A DNA stretch of 64,000 nt from the NCBI RefSeq assembly GCF_000524195.1, contig NW_020170390.1, forward strand, positions 503,192-567,191, in the 5' to 3' direction. Under the pieces are notes generated by a model, which saw nothing but the letters and a program-made list of their open reading frames with translations, searched no databases and had not been told where the DNA came from. Position 1 is the first letter of the stretch, and every line of letters begins with the position of its first letter. The stretch comes from Echinococcus granulosus (lineage: Eukaryota; Platyhelminthes; Cestoda; Cyclophyllidea; Taeniidae). Shown one piece after another: positions 11,544 through 23,400 of this stretch. Both the position numbers and the translations under genes were made by a program.

Positions 11544-14500
11544 CTATATCAAAGCAAGATCCAAGGTCTCCAAGTCCACCCGCTGCGAGTCAATGTAAAG
11601 ATTAATTTCCGTCACTCGATTTGTGTGTCGCGTGTTCTCGTCCTTCTCGTGTATGTCGTCCATCAGTTCACTGAACCATGAACGGATGGACTTTAGTATT
11701 CCCTCTTCAGTAAGGTCAATAACATTCACATGGGTCTCCTTCGAGTTACTTAGAGCATTAACCACAAATTCGCGATCTGCATATATCTAAGAGAGTAAAA
11801 AAAGCACCTGTATTTTCAAGTGTAAGTAAAATATCTCTTTAAATGCACAATCACTTCCAAAAATGTTTTGTGCCAAGTGACACCCACAGATTTAAGCAAA
11901 ATGCCATAACCGAATGCACTTTATCGCAACCGTTAATTAACACAAAGTTACAAAGTTCAGCAACTTCACGCACCGCATAATTTTCATCTTGCGGCCCATC
12001 TGTCTTGGCTATCCTTTCGGTGTAGGTGAGTGTTAGCTCAGCAAGTCTCTCGTTAAATGTCAGAGCAGATTCACGAACCTTTGAGAAGCAAACCTATTAA
12101 CGATAAATGTAAGTGATATTATGCATTGAAAATTTTACACACGTAATCTTTTATGGTGAAAAGAGTTCCGCCTTCGCTACTCACCTGAACTGTTTCGCAA
12201 AATGAAGACACCTTTTCCTCCAAATTCCGATCAAATTCATTTACAACATCTTCGATTTGATCAACCAGGGCAATCTCATTGGTCATCAAATCGTTCCAGA
12301 GATCATGGATGTGCCGACGAAGGTCGCAGAGCAGGGATTCAGTCAGCACTGGGAGGGCATCCATTTGGATCTCGTCAAGCTTTGCTAAAATCTAATGTTT
12401 GAATGCTCACCCAAATTTGGATCCTATCACGCTGCCAGTGCCATTTCTATTGTTGGAATGTGTTGGAATATTTTGGCAAGTCCCAAACGCTCAAGAACGT
12501 CACATATCACATCCACTAATCGTCAAAATCATGAGACCTCAAGTCATTTGAGATTTAATATCTATCCAGAGAATGATGAGTATAAAAATTGGTTTTACTG
12601 ATTTGCACAATACTTTTAGGGATTTGATTAATAAAAATAACGCATTATTGAGTGACAATATTTGTGTTGAGTCCACTCTTTAATTAAAAAGCAACTAATA
12701 ATTTAACTTTAATTAAAAATGCTTTGGTTCACTTCATTTGGTAGTTCGTACAGTAAGGATTAAAAGAGTGGCAGGTTATGCCACATGAAGTGACAGTGCC
12801 GCCTGAATGTTTCGGAAAAGTGTCAGCTATACAATGCTATTCACATGCATTCAATAAATTTTAACAAAACACCGACTTTTGACATATTTGAACCACACGC
12901 TTTGAAGTAAGGAGAGTGGTGGGCCCTACCTCGTTCTTTTTGATCTCGTAGGCGTGAATGGATGTGAGAGCCCTGGCCTTGGAGTCCTCCTTCGCTCCAC
13001 TGATACAATCGCGCAAGGCTTTTTCCTCCTCCAGACGCTTTTGGTACTCCTCCTGACCCGAGATGAAGAGCTGCTTGCAGGCGTCGATTACTTTCTCTCT
13101 GTATGTGCACTAGTGGTCAAGGATACCTTGTGTCAAGGCTCAACTTTAACCAGTCCAATAGTTTTCTGTGTTAATTTGATATGATAATATGAAGCAGCTA
13201 TATAGAACTGATTAACCATTGAAAAACGTGTGTGTAACAGTAACCCGGTTGGGTAAACCAAATGTTTTCTATGTTAATAACTAATTAAAACCGAATTTTA
13301 ATGCCGCACCAACGAATTTTTTCAAAATAGAAGTTATTGTGAGGTTTCACGAAACCCATGCCTTCCCATACTTTATCATGTAAATGAACAATCTCCGACA
13401 AATTTGGTTCAAAGCAGTCTGGATAAAGTTTATTGCTGGAAGCCACAGACCTCATGGGATGCGGTTAAGGATAGGATTGTTCCAAACATTTGGGAATTAG
13501 TTTGTTTGGGAGAAAAGATAAAAGCTCTTTAAGCGTCAAAATATTTTCAAAGGTTTACTTTATTTGACTCAGTGCTGCATATCAAAAAAAATCCCGACTA
13601 AGTGAAATCCTCCTAGAAATCTTTTAACAGTTATGACATTAGCATGAGCTGAATCGGAGAAAACGATATTTAGAGTAACAAAGTTATTTCGGGATTTTGT
13701 CATCCGTAAAACTTTGATTAAATACTTAAAACTATTTCCTAGCCTTAACGGGACTATTATGAATAACTAAACAGCAATAGTAAAACTAGATGATTTCCGA
13801 TTTAGCAAAAGCAATTCGCGAAAGTATCATAATTAACCAAAACATTCAGAAAGTACATTACAATTACTTGGTTTGAATTTGGAAGTAGCTAATTTCGTTT
13901 TGATGCTTAATTATAAATGCTCCGTTTTTCTGCTCCAACCTCATTAGGAAACCAGTGGAATAATATCAATGGCTCAGCAAAAGGATATTGTTCAACGAGT
14001 TCCTCAATCGACGGCACTTGACAAAGTTGTCGTCCATCGGTGTCCTTTTCAAAGATGGCCTTGAAGAGAGCATCCCCATAGATTTTATCAATGGAGGCAG
14101 CCCGACATCCCTCCATGAAAACGCGCTCCTCCTCCTTCTTTTGGTCCTGTCTCTCCTCCTCCAACTGCTGTTCCACCATTTGGTCCACCGCCATCTGGTA
14201 CTTCTCATAGGCTTCGGCTCTCTAGGGCAGAACAGATCATCTCGTCTTCCGCTTCCACCTCACTCCTAGACGGTAGCACTTCCTCAAACAGAATTTTACG
14301 TAAACATTTGAGTTGGTATCTAATGGTTGCAAGGTAAAGGCCCTGATTATTCCTTTGCACTTAACATGACATCACTTTCTGGAGCAACAATGCATGTAGT
14401 AAACTTATATTTGTTTGAGTGCATGCTGGATGATGTAAGCTTTTCAGCCTACCTGAATATTACTAGCCGCTTGGTCCTTTTCATAGCATTCTCTGCTCCT

Positions 14501-16457
14501 CTATGCGCTAATGATAAACTATTCTTTCACATCAGTCTGTCCTATTACAGCTTAAAAGGTGGTTGAGGGCATTAAATTATAACTTTATATGCTTCAAGAA
14601 CTGAAAAGGGCTTCACAAAAAAATGATATTACCAAGTGGTTTGTGCATTCGCCTCACTGACAGTGCTATGGTGGATCAACTGATGACAACGACGACTCTT
14701 ACCCATTCCGGGAGAATATTCTTGTAGTCAAGGTATTTCAAGTGAGGCAAAAAGGCGAAAATGTACTGATCATATTCCGAATGACTGCTTATTGGATTAT
14801 CTGCTAGAGAGAGGCAGTCGAGTTTCTTGAACCGTCGAAGATAGAGAATCTACAAAGTCCCAATGGACGGATCAAACCAAGGTCTTCAAAATAGACTTAT
14901 CTGGCAAAGTGTATTCAAGATTGTTTTTATCGAATCAGTTCAATTAATGTTTCACAAAGTATTCCTGATGACATTTTTAAAGGACCGTCTATCACAATTT
15001 CAATGTTTTCATGAAATCTTTGAAATGTACATTATACGAAGAATAGAATGATATCAACAGTGACTATTTAATATAAAAAAGCATTGTAAGTTGAAAAAAC
15101 GAATAAACTTCTGCATGCTCATTAAAATTACTTTTTGAATATACTCACATTTTTTAGATCCTCAACACTATTACTGCCGAGAGCAAGGTAGCGCAGTTTT
15201 TTGTTTTTATCCAGGTTTTCGATTTTTTCGATGGCGTTATGAAAGAGGCTCAGATCCTCCAAGTTGACAAGATTTTCCATATTTTCAATCTTTCTTAAGT
15301 TATTGAAAGAGAGATCTACAATTAAAGTGCAATACTTTGAAAAAACACACGAATTTACCACACTGACGACGCTAATTTCTACGACTTACCCAGTCGAACT
15401 AAATTCACGAGCATATCAAGCCCCTCGATCTTTTCGACAATGTTATTATCGAGACGAAGTTCCGTCAAACTAGTGAACTGATTTAAACCTCCAATAGTGA
15501 GTATATCTGAACAGAAAGTAATCATTAATTTGTGGTAGATTTGTTCTGTGTACTGATCTTCATGATTTGCAAAACAGTGTAGAAATAATAGAATGCCTAG
15601 CTAGCTACGATTCTAACTGTTTTTAGCTTATAATAAACAACGACACGTCCACATTTATAATAAAGATGATTTGAACTACCGAAAAGAATATGAATGATTG
15701 AGTCTATAATGAAAGTCGCTTTATAAAGGAAAAAATGCGATAACTGTAATGATGAAATAGGATGAATATGAAATCACTAGGTGACTGAACTATATCAGTT
15801 CAGAATGTTTAAGGAAATCAATTATCGGCAACAAAATTATCTATCCAGTAAAATCCTGATAATTATACAAACTTTTTTATGTCTGGTTGAATTGCATGAC
15901 TGTCGACAAACTATTCAGTTCCAGCAATACAGTTGCCGATAACCTCAAAACTTGTTGCACACCAGCTTAGTGCATGCACTCGCTGATGATGGATGCATTG
16001 TGGTATTAACGTACAGGCAGAGGGAGTGTTTCACGGAGAGATCAACTTTAGCCAATAGGTTAAAGAATACAAGTTGTTGGAAAGTACTCATTAGGCTTTT
16101 GTCACCATCGTGAAGAATTACATTCCACCATACTACCATTCTGACAATTTTAAACATTTGATCATATAGCTGACAAATAAGTATTCAGTATGAATGGCTG
16201 AGCCAGTAGGACCAGAAAAGGCCTGGTTCGCTTAAAAGGAAGAATGAGGAGGGGGAAAAGAAGAAAGTCATACTTTGGTAGGAAAGGGTCAACGTTTTGA
16301 CCGAGTCGAAAGCGATTCCCTCGATCTCCGCCAGCCGACCGGCCTCTCCTTTAGGACCCTCAGCAAAGCAGGCGTAGGTGAGGAGCTCCTCATTGATCAC
16401 TGTTGGTTCCAGCTGGCCATATACTCGGTAGGCACCTTCAATGCCCAAAAACACCAT
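11544..16457 (-). CDS. DRC3: Dynein regulatory complex subunit 3 (LRRC48)
   Basis: Nine minus-strand exons: 16457-16274, 15506-15390, 15315-15149, 14849-14703, 14221 to about 13970, about 13098-12930, 12391-12185, 12093-11944 and 11786-11544. They give about 535 residues, close to the 523 I recall for human DRC3. The start matches the family (YGQLEPTVINEELL). Leucine-rich repeats follow: TSLTELRLDNNIVEKIEGL, VDLSFNNLRKIENMENL, LEDLSLFHNAIEKIENL and LRYLALGSNSVEDLKN, then the LRR cap LPHLKYLDYKN. The rest is helical and coiled coil, ending near NRVTEINLYIDSQRVDLETL. DRC3 is a nexin-dynein regulatory complex subunit that links outer doublets and controls motility in motile cilia and flagella; in a flatworm that means flame cells, sperm or ciliated larvae. 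Junctions 1-2, 2-3, 3-4, 4-5, 7-8 and 8-9 keep phase. The exon 5 to exon 6 junction is unresolved. Confidence 0.9.
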
Positions 16458-18121
16458 TAGACTAATTTCCCACCACTTTAACCAGATTATCACGCACTAC
16501 ACCTTTAGCAGCTAAATTAGCTGTAATTTATCCACGACAAAGTTCATTGTGAATGAGGCAAACATGTCATAATTTGGATTGAGATAGTTGATATTCGTTT
16601 AAGAAAATTATTTTTCCGTGGTGATTAAAATACTAAAGACTGCGTAACTTATTAAATGGTCATGTTCCCTAGTGCTAGTCTCTCAAAATGCCTGTATACG
16701 ATCGCCAAGAGCTGTAATACTTTTTCATTAGTATTAACCTATTTCTTTCTAAAATTTCCCCACTAAGTTTTATTTATTAACTCCTAGTGTTTTTGTTAAA
16801 TAATTTAGATGTCGAACAATGCTAAACGCTAAGCAGATAGGATCAAGGGTATTCATAGCAATAAGAAAAAATCTGAGGACTTACGGTTATCTCTCGCTTT
16901 CTTGAACTCCGATATTTTATGCTGAAAATCTAGAACAGGAACATTTTGAGGGCTTTGGATACTTCAAATGCAAACTGCATATTATATAGCGATGCAACAA
17001 TCAAAACCTATTAAATTTCGGTATCTAGGGTCTTCACGTTGATTTTCCTTCTCACTTACCTCTGAACACCCGGAAAGTAAAAGCTATGCCGATTTGCATC
17101 ACAGGCATATTTTCTTATCTACAAGTGTTATTGCTCTAGAATCGAAATACGTTAATTCATCTCGCTATAATTCGGCTCTCAAAATTTCATCTGATGCACT
17201 TATTCTCGCAAAATTATATAAGAAATAAGTAAGGTGTGTGTGTGACTATCTTTATCACTTTTAAAAGGGTGATTATAAGTTTTGTACCATTAAATTACTG
17301 TAAATCAACTCACATATCATAAGTTAAAATATCAAACTTAAACGCCCGATTGCGTATCATCAGACTGATTCCCTAAAACACATTTTGAAGCCAAGATGGT
17401 TTACTTTGTAACCAATCTTTAAAAGAAAATGGAAAAAACGTATTCATTATGGGCAAAAGCTTTGCAAAATCTAGCTAAGAAAACACAATTGCAAACCTTT
17501 TCGAGAAGTAAGATTAGTATCCGCGCGGCTCATTCTCTCAAGCTGCAGGATGCTCCGTAATCAACCACCATGTGCGGTGGTATTCATTGATTAATCTCGA
17601 CGGACATCGGTTTGAATTCCTGACGAGGCCGCATGAACCCAGTGAAGAGAGGTGGCATCGCTTGATGCATCATTAACTTATCTCTGTCAAGTATTATTTA
17701 TAGTGATATTTAATTCTTTCCCTCCAAAGCTGTGTTTCTTCGGGAACAAATGAATGCGACTTAATTACAGAAGGTTCTGCATTACCTTGATTAACAACTT
17801 CAAATGAATACGTTAATAATTCGGTTTTGCGCCAGGATAAATTAGTGTTCCCTAATCGCTATTCTCTTAAGAAATAAAATTGCAGTATGATGACCTTACT
17901 TCGAGTGAGAGGCGAAAAAGCATTAAATAATTTAACCAACAATCGAGTTCTGAAGTCTGGACATAAACAACGCACCAAAAGCGGCCTCTGAAATATGCTA
18001 AGAAAAAGCGGAATCACATAACAAATGCAATTATTTTTGTGATCATAATGGCAGACACTCAAGAAGTCTGTTTTAATAAAAGTCAACCTCAAAAATTCGT
18101 GTAAACTGAGGAATAAAAAGC
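16458..18121. other. Intergenic region between DRC3 and the coiled-coil gene
   Basis: Both flanking genes lie on the minus strand, so this holds the DRC3 promoter and the 3' flank of the coiled-coil gene. I see only the repeat-like patch near 17.5-17.7 kb and no coding signal. Confidence 0.4.
17520..17670 (+). repeat. GC-richer repeat-like patch with hairpin and B-box-like motif
   Basis: A short stretch of higher GC stands out from AT-rich surroundings. It contains an inverted repeat, CCACC at 17565-17569 against GGTGG at 17576-17580, extendable by outer bases. GGTTTGAATTCC at 17609-17620 resembles a tRNA B box. This looks like a mobile-repeat remnant; no target-site duplication was found. 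Confidence 0.25.
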
Positions 18122-19542
18122 TTATTCTTCCATTCCTTCATCACGTTCATCCGCATTCATCACCTATAAAATTTAGAAAATGTGACTAGTCAATCACGAC
18201 ATCCGGTAATTATTGGTATTGTAGTTTCTTTGTTAATCAAAATTTTGGCTAAAATGTCTTGAATTGTTACTTATCACCCTTGGTGATATTAATAATGTAA
18301 CTTGATCAGAAAGTAAAATTTTGTGTTGTTTCCCATATTTCATAAGAATTATGTCAAAAGCCTACTTCATCCAGGTTTTTCGGAGAAACTGAAGTTTTGT
18401 CATTATTAGGATTGTGAGTAATAGAGACTGGTTCCTACAAGTTATAAGGAGCATACAAATATCATTTTACTTGCTCATTTGCCACTCTGTTTTCTTTGTG
18501 TCTATCCATTTGGCTAAGCATCGTGCGATGTTGCAAGAACAATATTCCAGACTGTTCTGCAGTGACCATAGTGTTTTCAAAAGTAGTCATCAGTGTCTGC
18601 CATTTGTTTCACTGTGGTAGTCTTACCTCTATTTTCTGTTTTACTTGATCAAATGCGCGAAATTCCTCATTATAACAGGCTTCCTGATGCATGTCGTGAA
18701 AATCAAGTTTCACCCTACCGCATACTGGCTGATTTTACCTTCCAGATGAACCCGGCTTTTCAATGTTTCTTTCTCAGCCGTTAGTTGCAATATCGTCTCC
18801 TGTAACGAGCTTATCTTGTCCTTCGACTCCTCCAATTTTTGTTGTAATATATCTTTATCATATTCCAAGCGGTGGTTTTTCGACTTCACGGATGAAACTG
18901 AAGGCCTTTTAGTTCGACGTATATTTCGTACCAGTGGATTTAAAGCGAGCCAAGAATTCTTCCATCTTTTCATTACTGTTTTGAAGTTGTATCAACTGAC
19001 TGCGCAAGGCAGTCAATCGACTCAATGCCAATTCAGTCTGACTTATTTGGAGAGAACTTTCAGATTCGTAAGATTTTACTTTGAGTTCTAGCTCCGTTAC
19101 GTACCTCTAATTTGTTGTATTAGTAGATAAGAAGTACCAGACACTTTTGATGGTCATCAAAAAGGGCCCTCTTTTCGAGTTCAAGAACATTAGCGGTATT
19201 TTCATATCGTTTCTATGAGCAATGGATACTGGCACCTCAAAAATACCAAATCCCGCTCCAGTTCCAAAATCCTACTCGAGAGATTCTTTGTTTTTTCGTC
19301 AATAAGAATGTCGTCTTGTTTTAACCGTGTTTCCTAAAGACATGCCAATTTGCAGACCGATTATTACGTGGTCATTTCTTAGCTCCGTTAGATCGTGAGT
19401 TAGCTTATTGATCTTCTCCTCATATTTCAAATTTTTCAGCTAAAAGGATGGTTTATTGAAATCTACCTACACGCGTTTCTTTGACTTTTTCAATCAAGCA
19501 CTTCGTATTCGCGAAAAAACGTGCTGTTTCTTGAAATTGCAT
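18122..19542 (-). CDS. Coiled-coil protein, ciliary/centrosomal type (5' end unresolved)
   Basis: Nine small minus-strand exons keep an open frame: 19542-19471, 19439-19368, 19333-19247, 19212-19138, 19106-18932, 18897-18752, 18683-18627, 18596-18471 and 18163-18122, giving about 283 residues. Introns are mostly 30-34 nt (31, 34, 34, 31, 34 and 30), with one of 68 and one of 307. Almost the whole product is heptad-rich coiled coil, for example LEELERDL-like runs, YVTELELKVKSYESE, LALSRLTALRSQLIQLQ and SSLQETILQLTAEKETL, ending in an acidic tail NADERDEGMEE. The first listed exon begins with ATG but is also preceded by a possible acceptor, so more 5' exons may exist. I do not recognise the family. 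Being next to DRC3 suggests, but does not prove, a ciliary or centrosomal role. Confidence 0.65.
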
Positions 19543-20435
19543 CTTAGAAGTTGTTTAAATACACAACAGATCAGTTTGCAAATGTACTTTATACGTAAGT
19601 TTTCTAAAGTGTATCCATTGTATCATAAAGATTCATCTAAGCAAAAGCAATCATGGAATGCAATCACGTTTTACAACTGACACCATTGTGTTGACTAACA
19701 ATTATAAAGTGAAAACGATAAAAAGCATTTTTAAAGAACATATATTCTAGAAAAAACCTGGGTAATAAAATAGGCTTTGATTTTGACCCGTAGACTAATC
19801 TTAGGTGTCATACCTAGAAATTTAAGAGGAACTTTCCACAGCAATGAACTATTTCACTATTTAAGACTTAAGATTGTAACGTAAGCCTCTGGAATTCAAA
19901 GCTGGGGCTGATTTGAAATAGGGGAGGGGGGGTGATGCACAGCAAGCTCTATTTCTAGAAAAAGGGGTATCCTTAACGGAGCCTACATTCCTTCTTAAAG
20001 AGTCTTTCTAATCGCCTATTAAAGCCACATTTTATAATAAATAGAAAATCAGAGGGGAGTGGACGTTTTCGCTCTAATTACAAAGCTACGTTTCTAAGTG
20101 AGTGCAATTATCTGATTTAGCTACACACTTGTCACATAAGTATGCACTTTTGTTTTGGATTTGTCATCTTGGTTAAGAATGAGCATTAACAAAAACTGGA
20201 AAGCTGAATACCGATGCCTCTTTTATTGCATGGGACATCGTCAGATAACAATGCAACACAACACATGCATTTCAGGCTTGGAAGTTAATTTAAGTGTTAA
20301 TTTTTCGATTTGATCGTTTGCTTTTAATTTGTTATAATGTCCAGTCGAACAGTCCTGCTGATGAATTTTACATCCAGTGGTTTTGGGCGTTATAACCTTG
20401 CAGACCTCTTCCTTTTCTCACCATTGGATAGTGCG
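19543..20435. other. Divergent promoter region
   Basis: The coiled-coil gene runs leftward and VPS53 rightward from this spacer of at most 0.9 kb. It may hold further 5' exons of the coiled-coil gene and a shared promoter. I saw no clear TATA box. GTTGT and ACAAC flank an AT core near 19550-19570. Confidence 0.35.
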
Positions 20436-23400
20436 ATGGAAGCCGCCTCGAGTGGTGAGTTACCTCAGAATGATGCAACCGTGGACTTGCATTCGGTCTT
20501 GAGGGATTTCCATGCTGATTTGGACCCAATAGATGCTGAAGATTTCGATGTTGTTCATTACATTAATGAGGTTTGTGACCATATTTAAATCATAGTTGAA
20601 ATAGTTGTTTCCGTCTGAGCAATCATTACCAGCTATTGATGATATAATTGCCAGCATTCAAGAAAAGTTAGAGAATATTGATGCACAAACTCGTCAAATT
20701 GTCAGGGGTCAGTGGACACTTGAGGAGCAGGGTGAGCGACTCGTCAGTGAGGCTTCAGATCTCATTCAATCATTGTTTGCGAAGTAAGAGTTGCTGATGC
20801 CTGGATTCAAGTCTTTTCAAAGTGGATCATTTGGATTGTTACTAACTTAAAGTTGGCTCTCGTGCTCTGTAAGATGTAAATTTGTTCTACGCACATTGAT
20901 TTTTTTGTTCCCTCTGAATTTTGCCTAAATTATATTGTAACAGCTGAAAAGGGTTTGTATCTAAGTTTTATTGTGATTTTGTGTTTATTTTGTGGCTTTG
21001 TCATCCGTTGTTGGCAGAATTCGTGAAGTTCAAAAGCGTGCGACATCTTCAGAGCTAATGGTAGCGGAAATTACCAAGGATATCCAGCAACTCGATCATG
21101 CAAAGCGAAACCTTACAGGCTCAATAACAACGCTTAATAATTTAGCCCTCATTGTCGGTGATGTTGATCACTTGAACGCGACTTTGTGTATCAATACACA
21201 TGCTCTTGGGAATGGTTCTTCTTCCACAAATCCTTTCGGCCTGGGTGTGTTTTGTTGTATGGATTTCCTTCTTTCGAATCTAACAATGAGCTTATCGATT
21301 GCATTTGTTTTAGAAAACGCTCCCAAGGTTCTCCAGTCGGCAGAAATTGAAGACCACTTAGCTCGTGCTCAACGTCTAATGGAACCGATGATGGCCGCTT
21401 ACTCATCCGTGCCTGCTATCGTGGAGCTGAACGAAGAGCTCAAAAATATTTACACGACTATAAATTCTCGACTGTTTATTGAAATGCGCGAACTTTTAGC
21501 GGTAGGTAATCCCTATATTTGCGTTTTTCTTACCATGTCATCGAATAGCAGGTGGTAGTTTAAAATGGACTCGCTCATGCTCTTTTCTATTTCGTTGCGC
21601 TTTCGCTTTTATAGAGCCCTTCCGCCCGCATATTGACCGAATATGCACCAAAAATTCTCACTGGCTGTCGTCTACTGGACCTGCTACCGACTGATAACAT
21701 GAAAATGGAAATAATCAATTGGTTCATCACTCAACAACTTGCTGAATATCGTGAGCTGTATGAGCCCTCACAAGCCATCGCGTGGCTGGACAAAATTGAT
21801 CATCGGTATGCTTGGCTGCGCACTAACGTCACTCCTTTGGAACGCAAGATTCGAACCCTTTTCCCACAAGAATGGCTTGTCCTCGAGAGGTAAAGTATTC
21901 CCTTCAATGAGGAAGTGATAACTCTGCTTTTCGTCTTGGCAGACTGATTGTAGAGTTCTGTCGTAATACGCGAGCAGATTTAGAGGTCGTTATGCAACGC
22001 CGGCGCGCGGAGATAACCCACAATCTCCTGGTATTTGCAATGCAGCGTACAATCGCATTTGAGAGCAGTCTCTCGAAGATTGCGACTGGCGCAATCTTGC
22101 TAGAAGAACAGAGGAAGTCCGAGGAAGAGAAAGAATTACCCAAAAAGGGTGGTGCAAATGCTGAAAAGGAACCTAGTAACCCATTCGACAAAGATGTGGA
22201 AGCCGAAGAGCAAAGTACTTTCGGCGCTTTTGATGAGTTTCGTCAAACTGATCCTAGTTACTTTAGTCTGATCTTCTTACTTGCAATTTGATTCAACTAT
22301 AGCTACCTTTCGGCGTCTTTGCATTCGGTTTATACGATGTGTTTCAGAATTTGAAAATGAAATCAGTTTGCGCTTTATTTGCCGGCTATTCTGGCAAATT
22401 TTGTGTTATCCACTTTAAGGTCAATTTCAAAAACTACAATAAGGGTCTCTGCTGCTTTACCAATGGCTAGTGATACTTTACCTTAAGCATACTCGTCCGG
22501 TTTTACAGAATCTAAGCCCCTATACCCATCATTCGACCTTCCACAATTAAAAGTAAATGTGCCTGTATACCCCACGTTCTATTATATGCGCTCTTTAATC
22601 TACGCCCTATTTGTCTTCACTTGGTGAATAAACAGTTATTTTTTCCTGTATTTTTTAGAAAACATCGCTCAGAATCCTAAATCGCAACAGAGTGCATCTC
22701 CATTTGAGGGAATTATTTCGAAGTACGCGAAATTGCAAATCACAACTGTGACTGTCATGGGAGGTTTTTTTGATCTTTTAAATTTTCAGTTGCTTCGCTC
22801 CCTATTTTGATCTCTACTTGAACAACATTGAACGGGCTCTAAATGACCAGCTGACTACTCGACTAATAGGCGACTATACTATGAATAAATCGAGCCTGAA
22901 AAGCCGAGCCTTTGGGGATGTATTTCGAGACGGCACCGGTTGGTATCCACAACCATATTAGTGTTCTTACTGTCAAGTCTTTCAGTAGCATTATTACATG
23001 CTTATCGTTCTTACACAGCACCGGGAGCTCCAGCGAGTGGTGACTTGGCTGAAAACACGCTTTACTCGGCCACTGACTTGTTCCTCCTTTACAAGCAGCT
23101 TCTCAAGCAGACACTTCAGTTGACGAGAGGCCAAGGTCTTTTGGGACTGGTGGGATTGCTTCGAAAGTACCTCGGCGAGTACACTGAGAAAGTTCTCCTG
23201 CCAGGCATACCCGGGCTCACTTCGAATTCTTCATCTGGTAGTGTTCTTACAAAACCTTTCAGTCTCAGTAGTCTCGCTTCCTTGGGTTAGTTAACGCTTA
23301 CTCTTATATCCTTACTGTTTTGAGGCTTCCGTTTATGTCTGTTTTAAAGTTGTAGCCGATACTCTTCTTTCGATTCTGTTTCAAGTATATGTACTTGATC

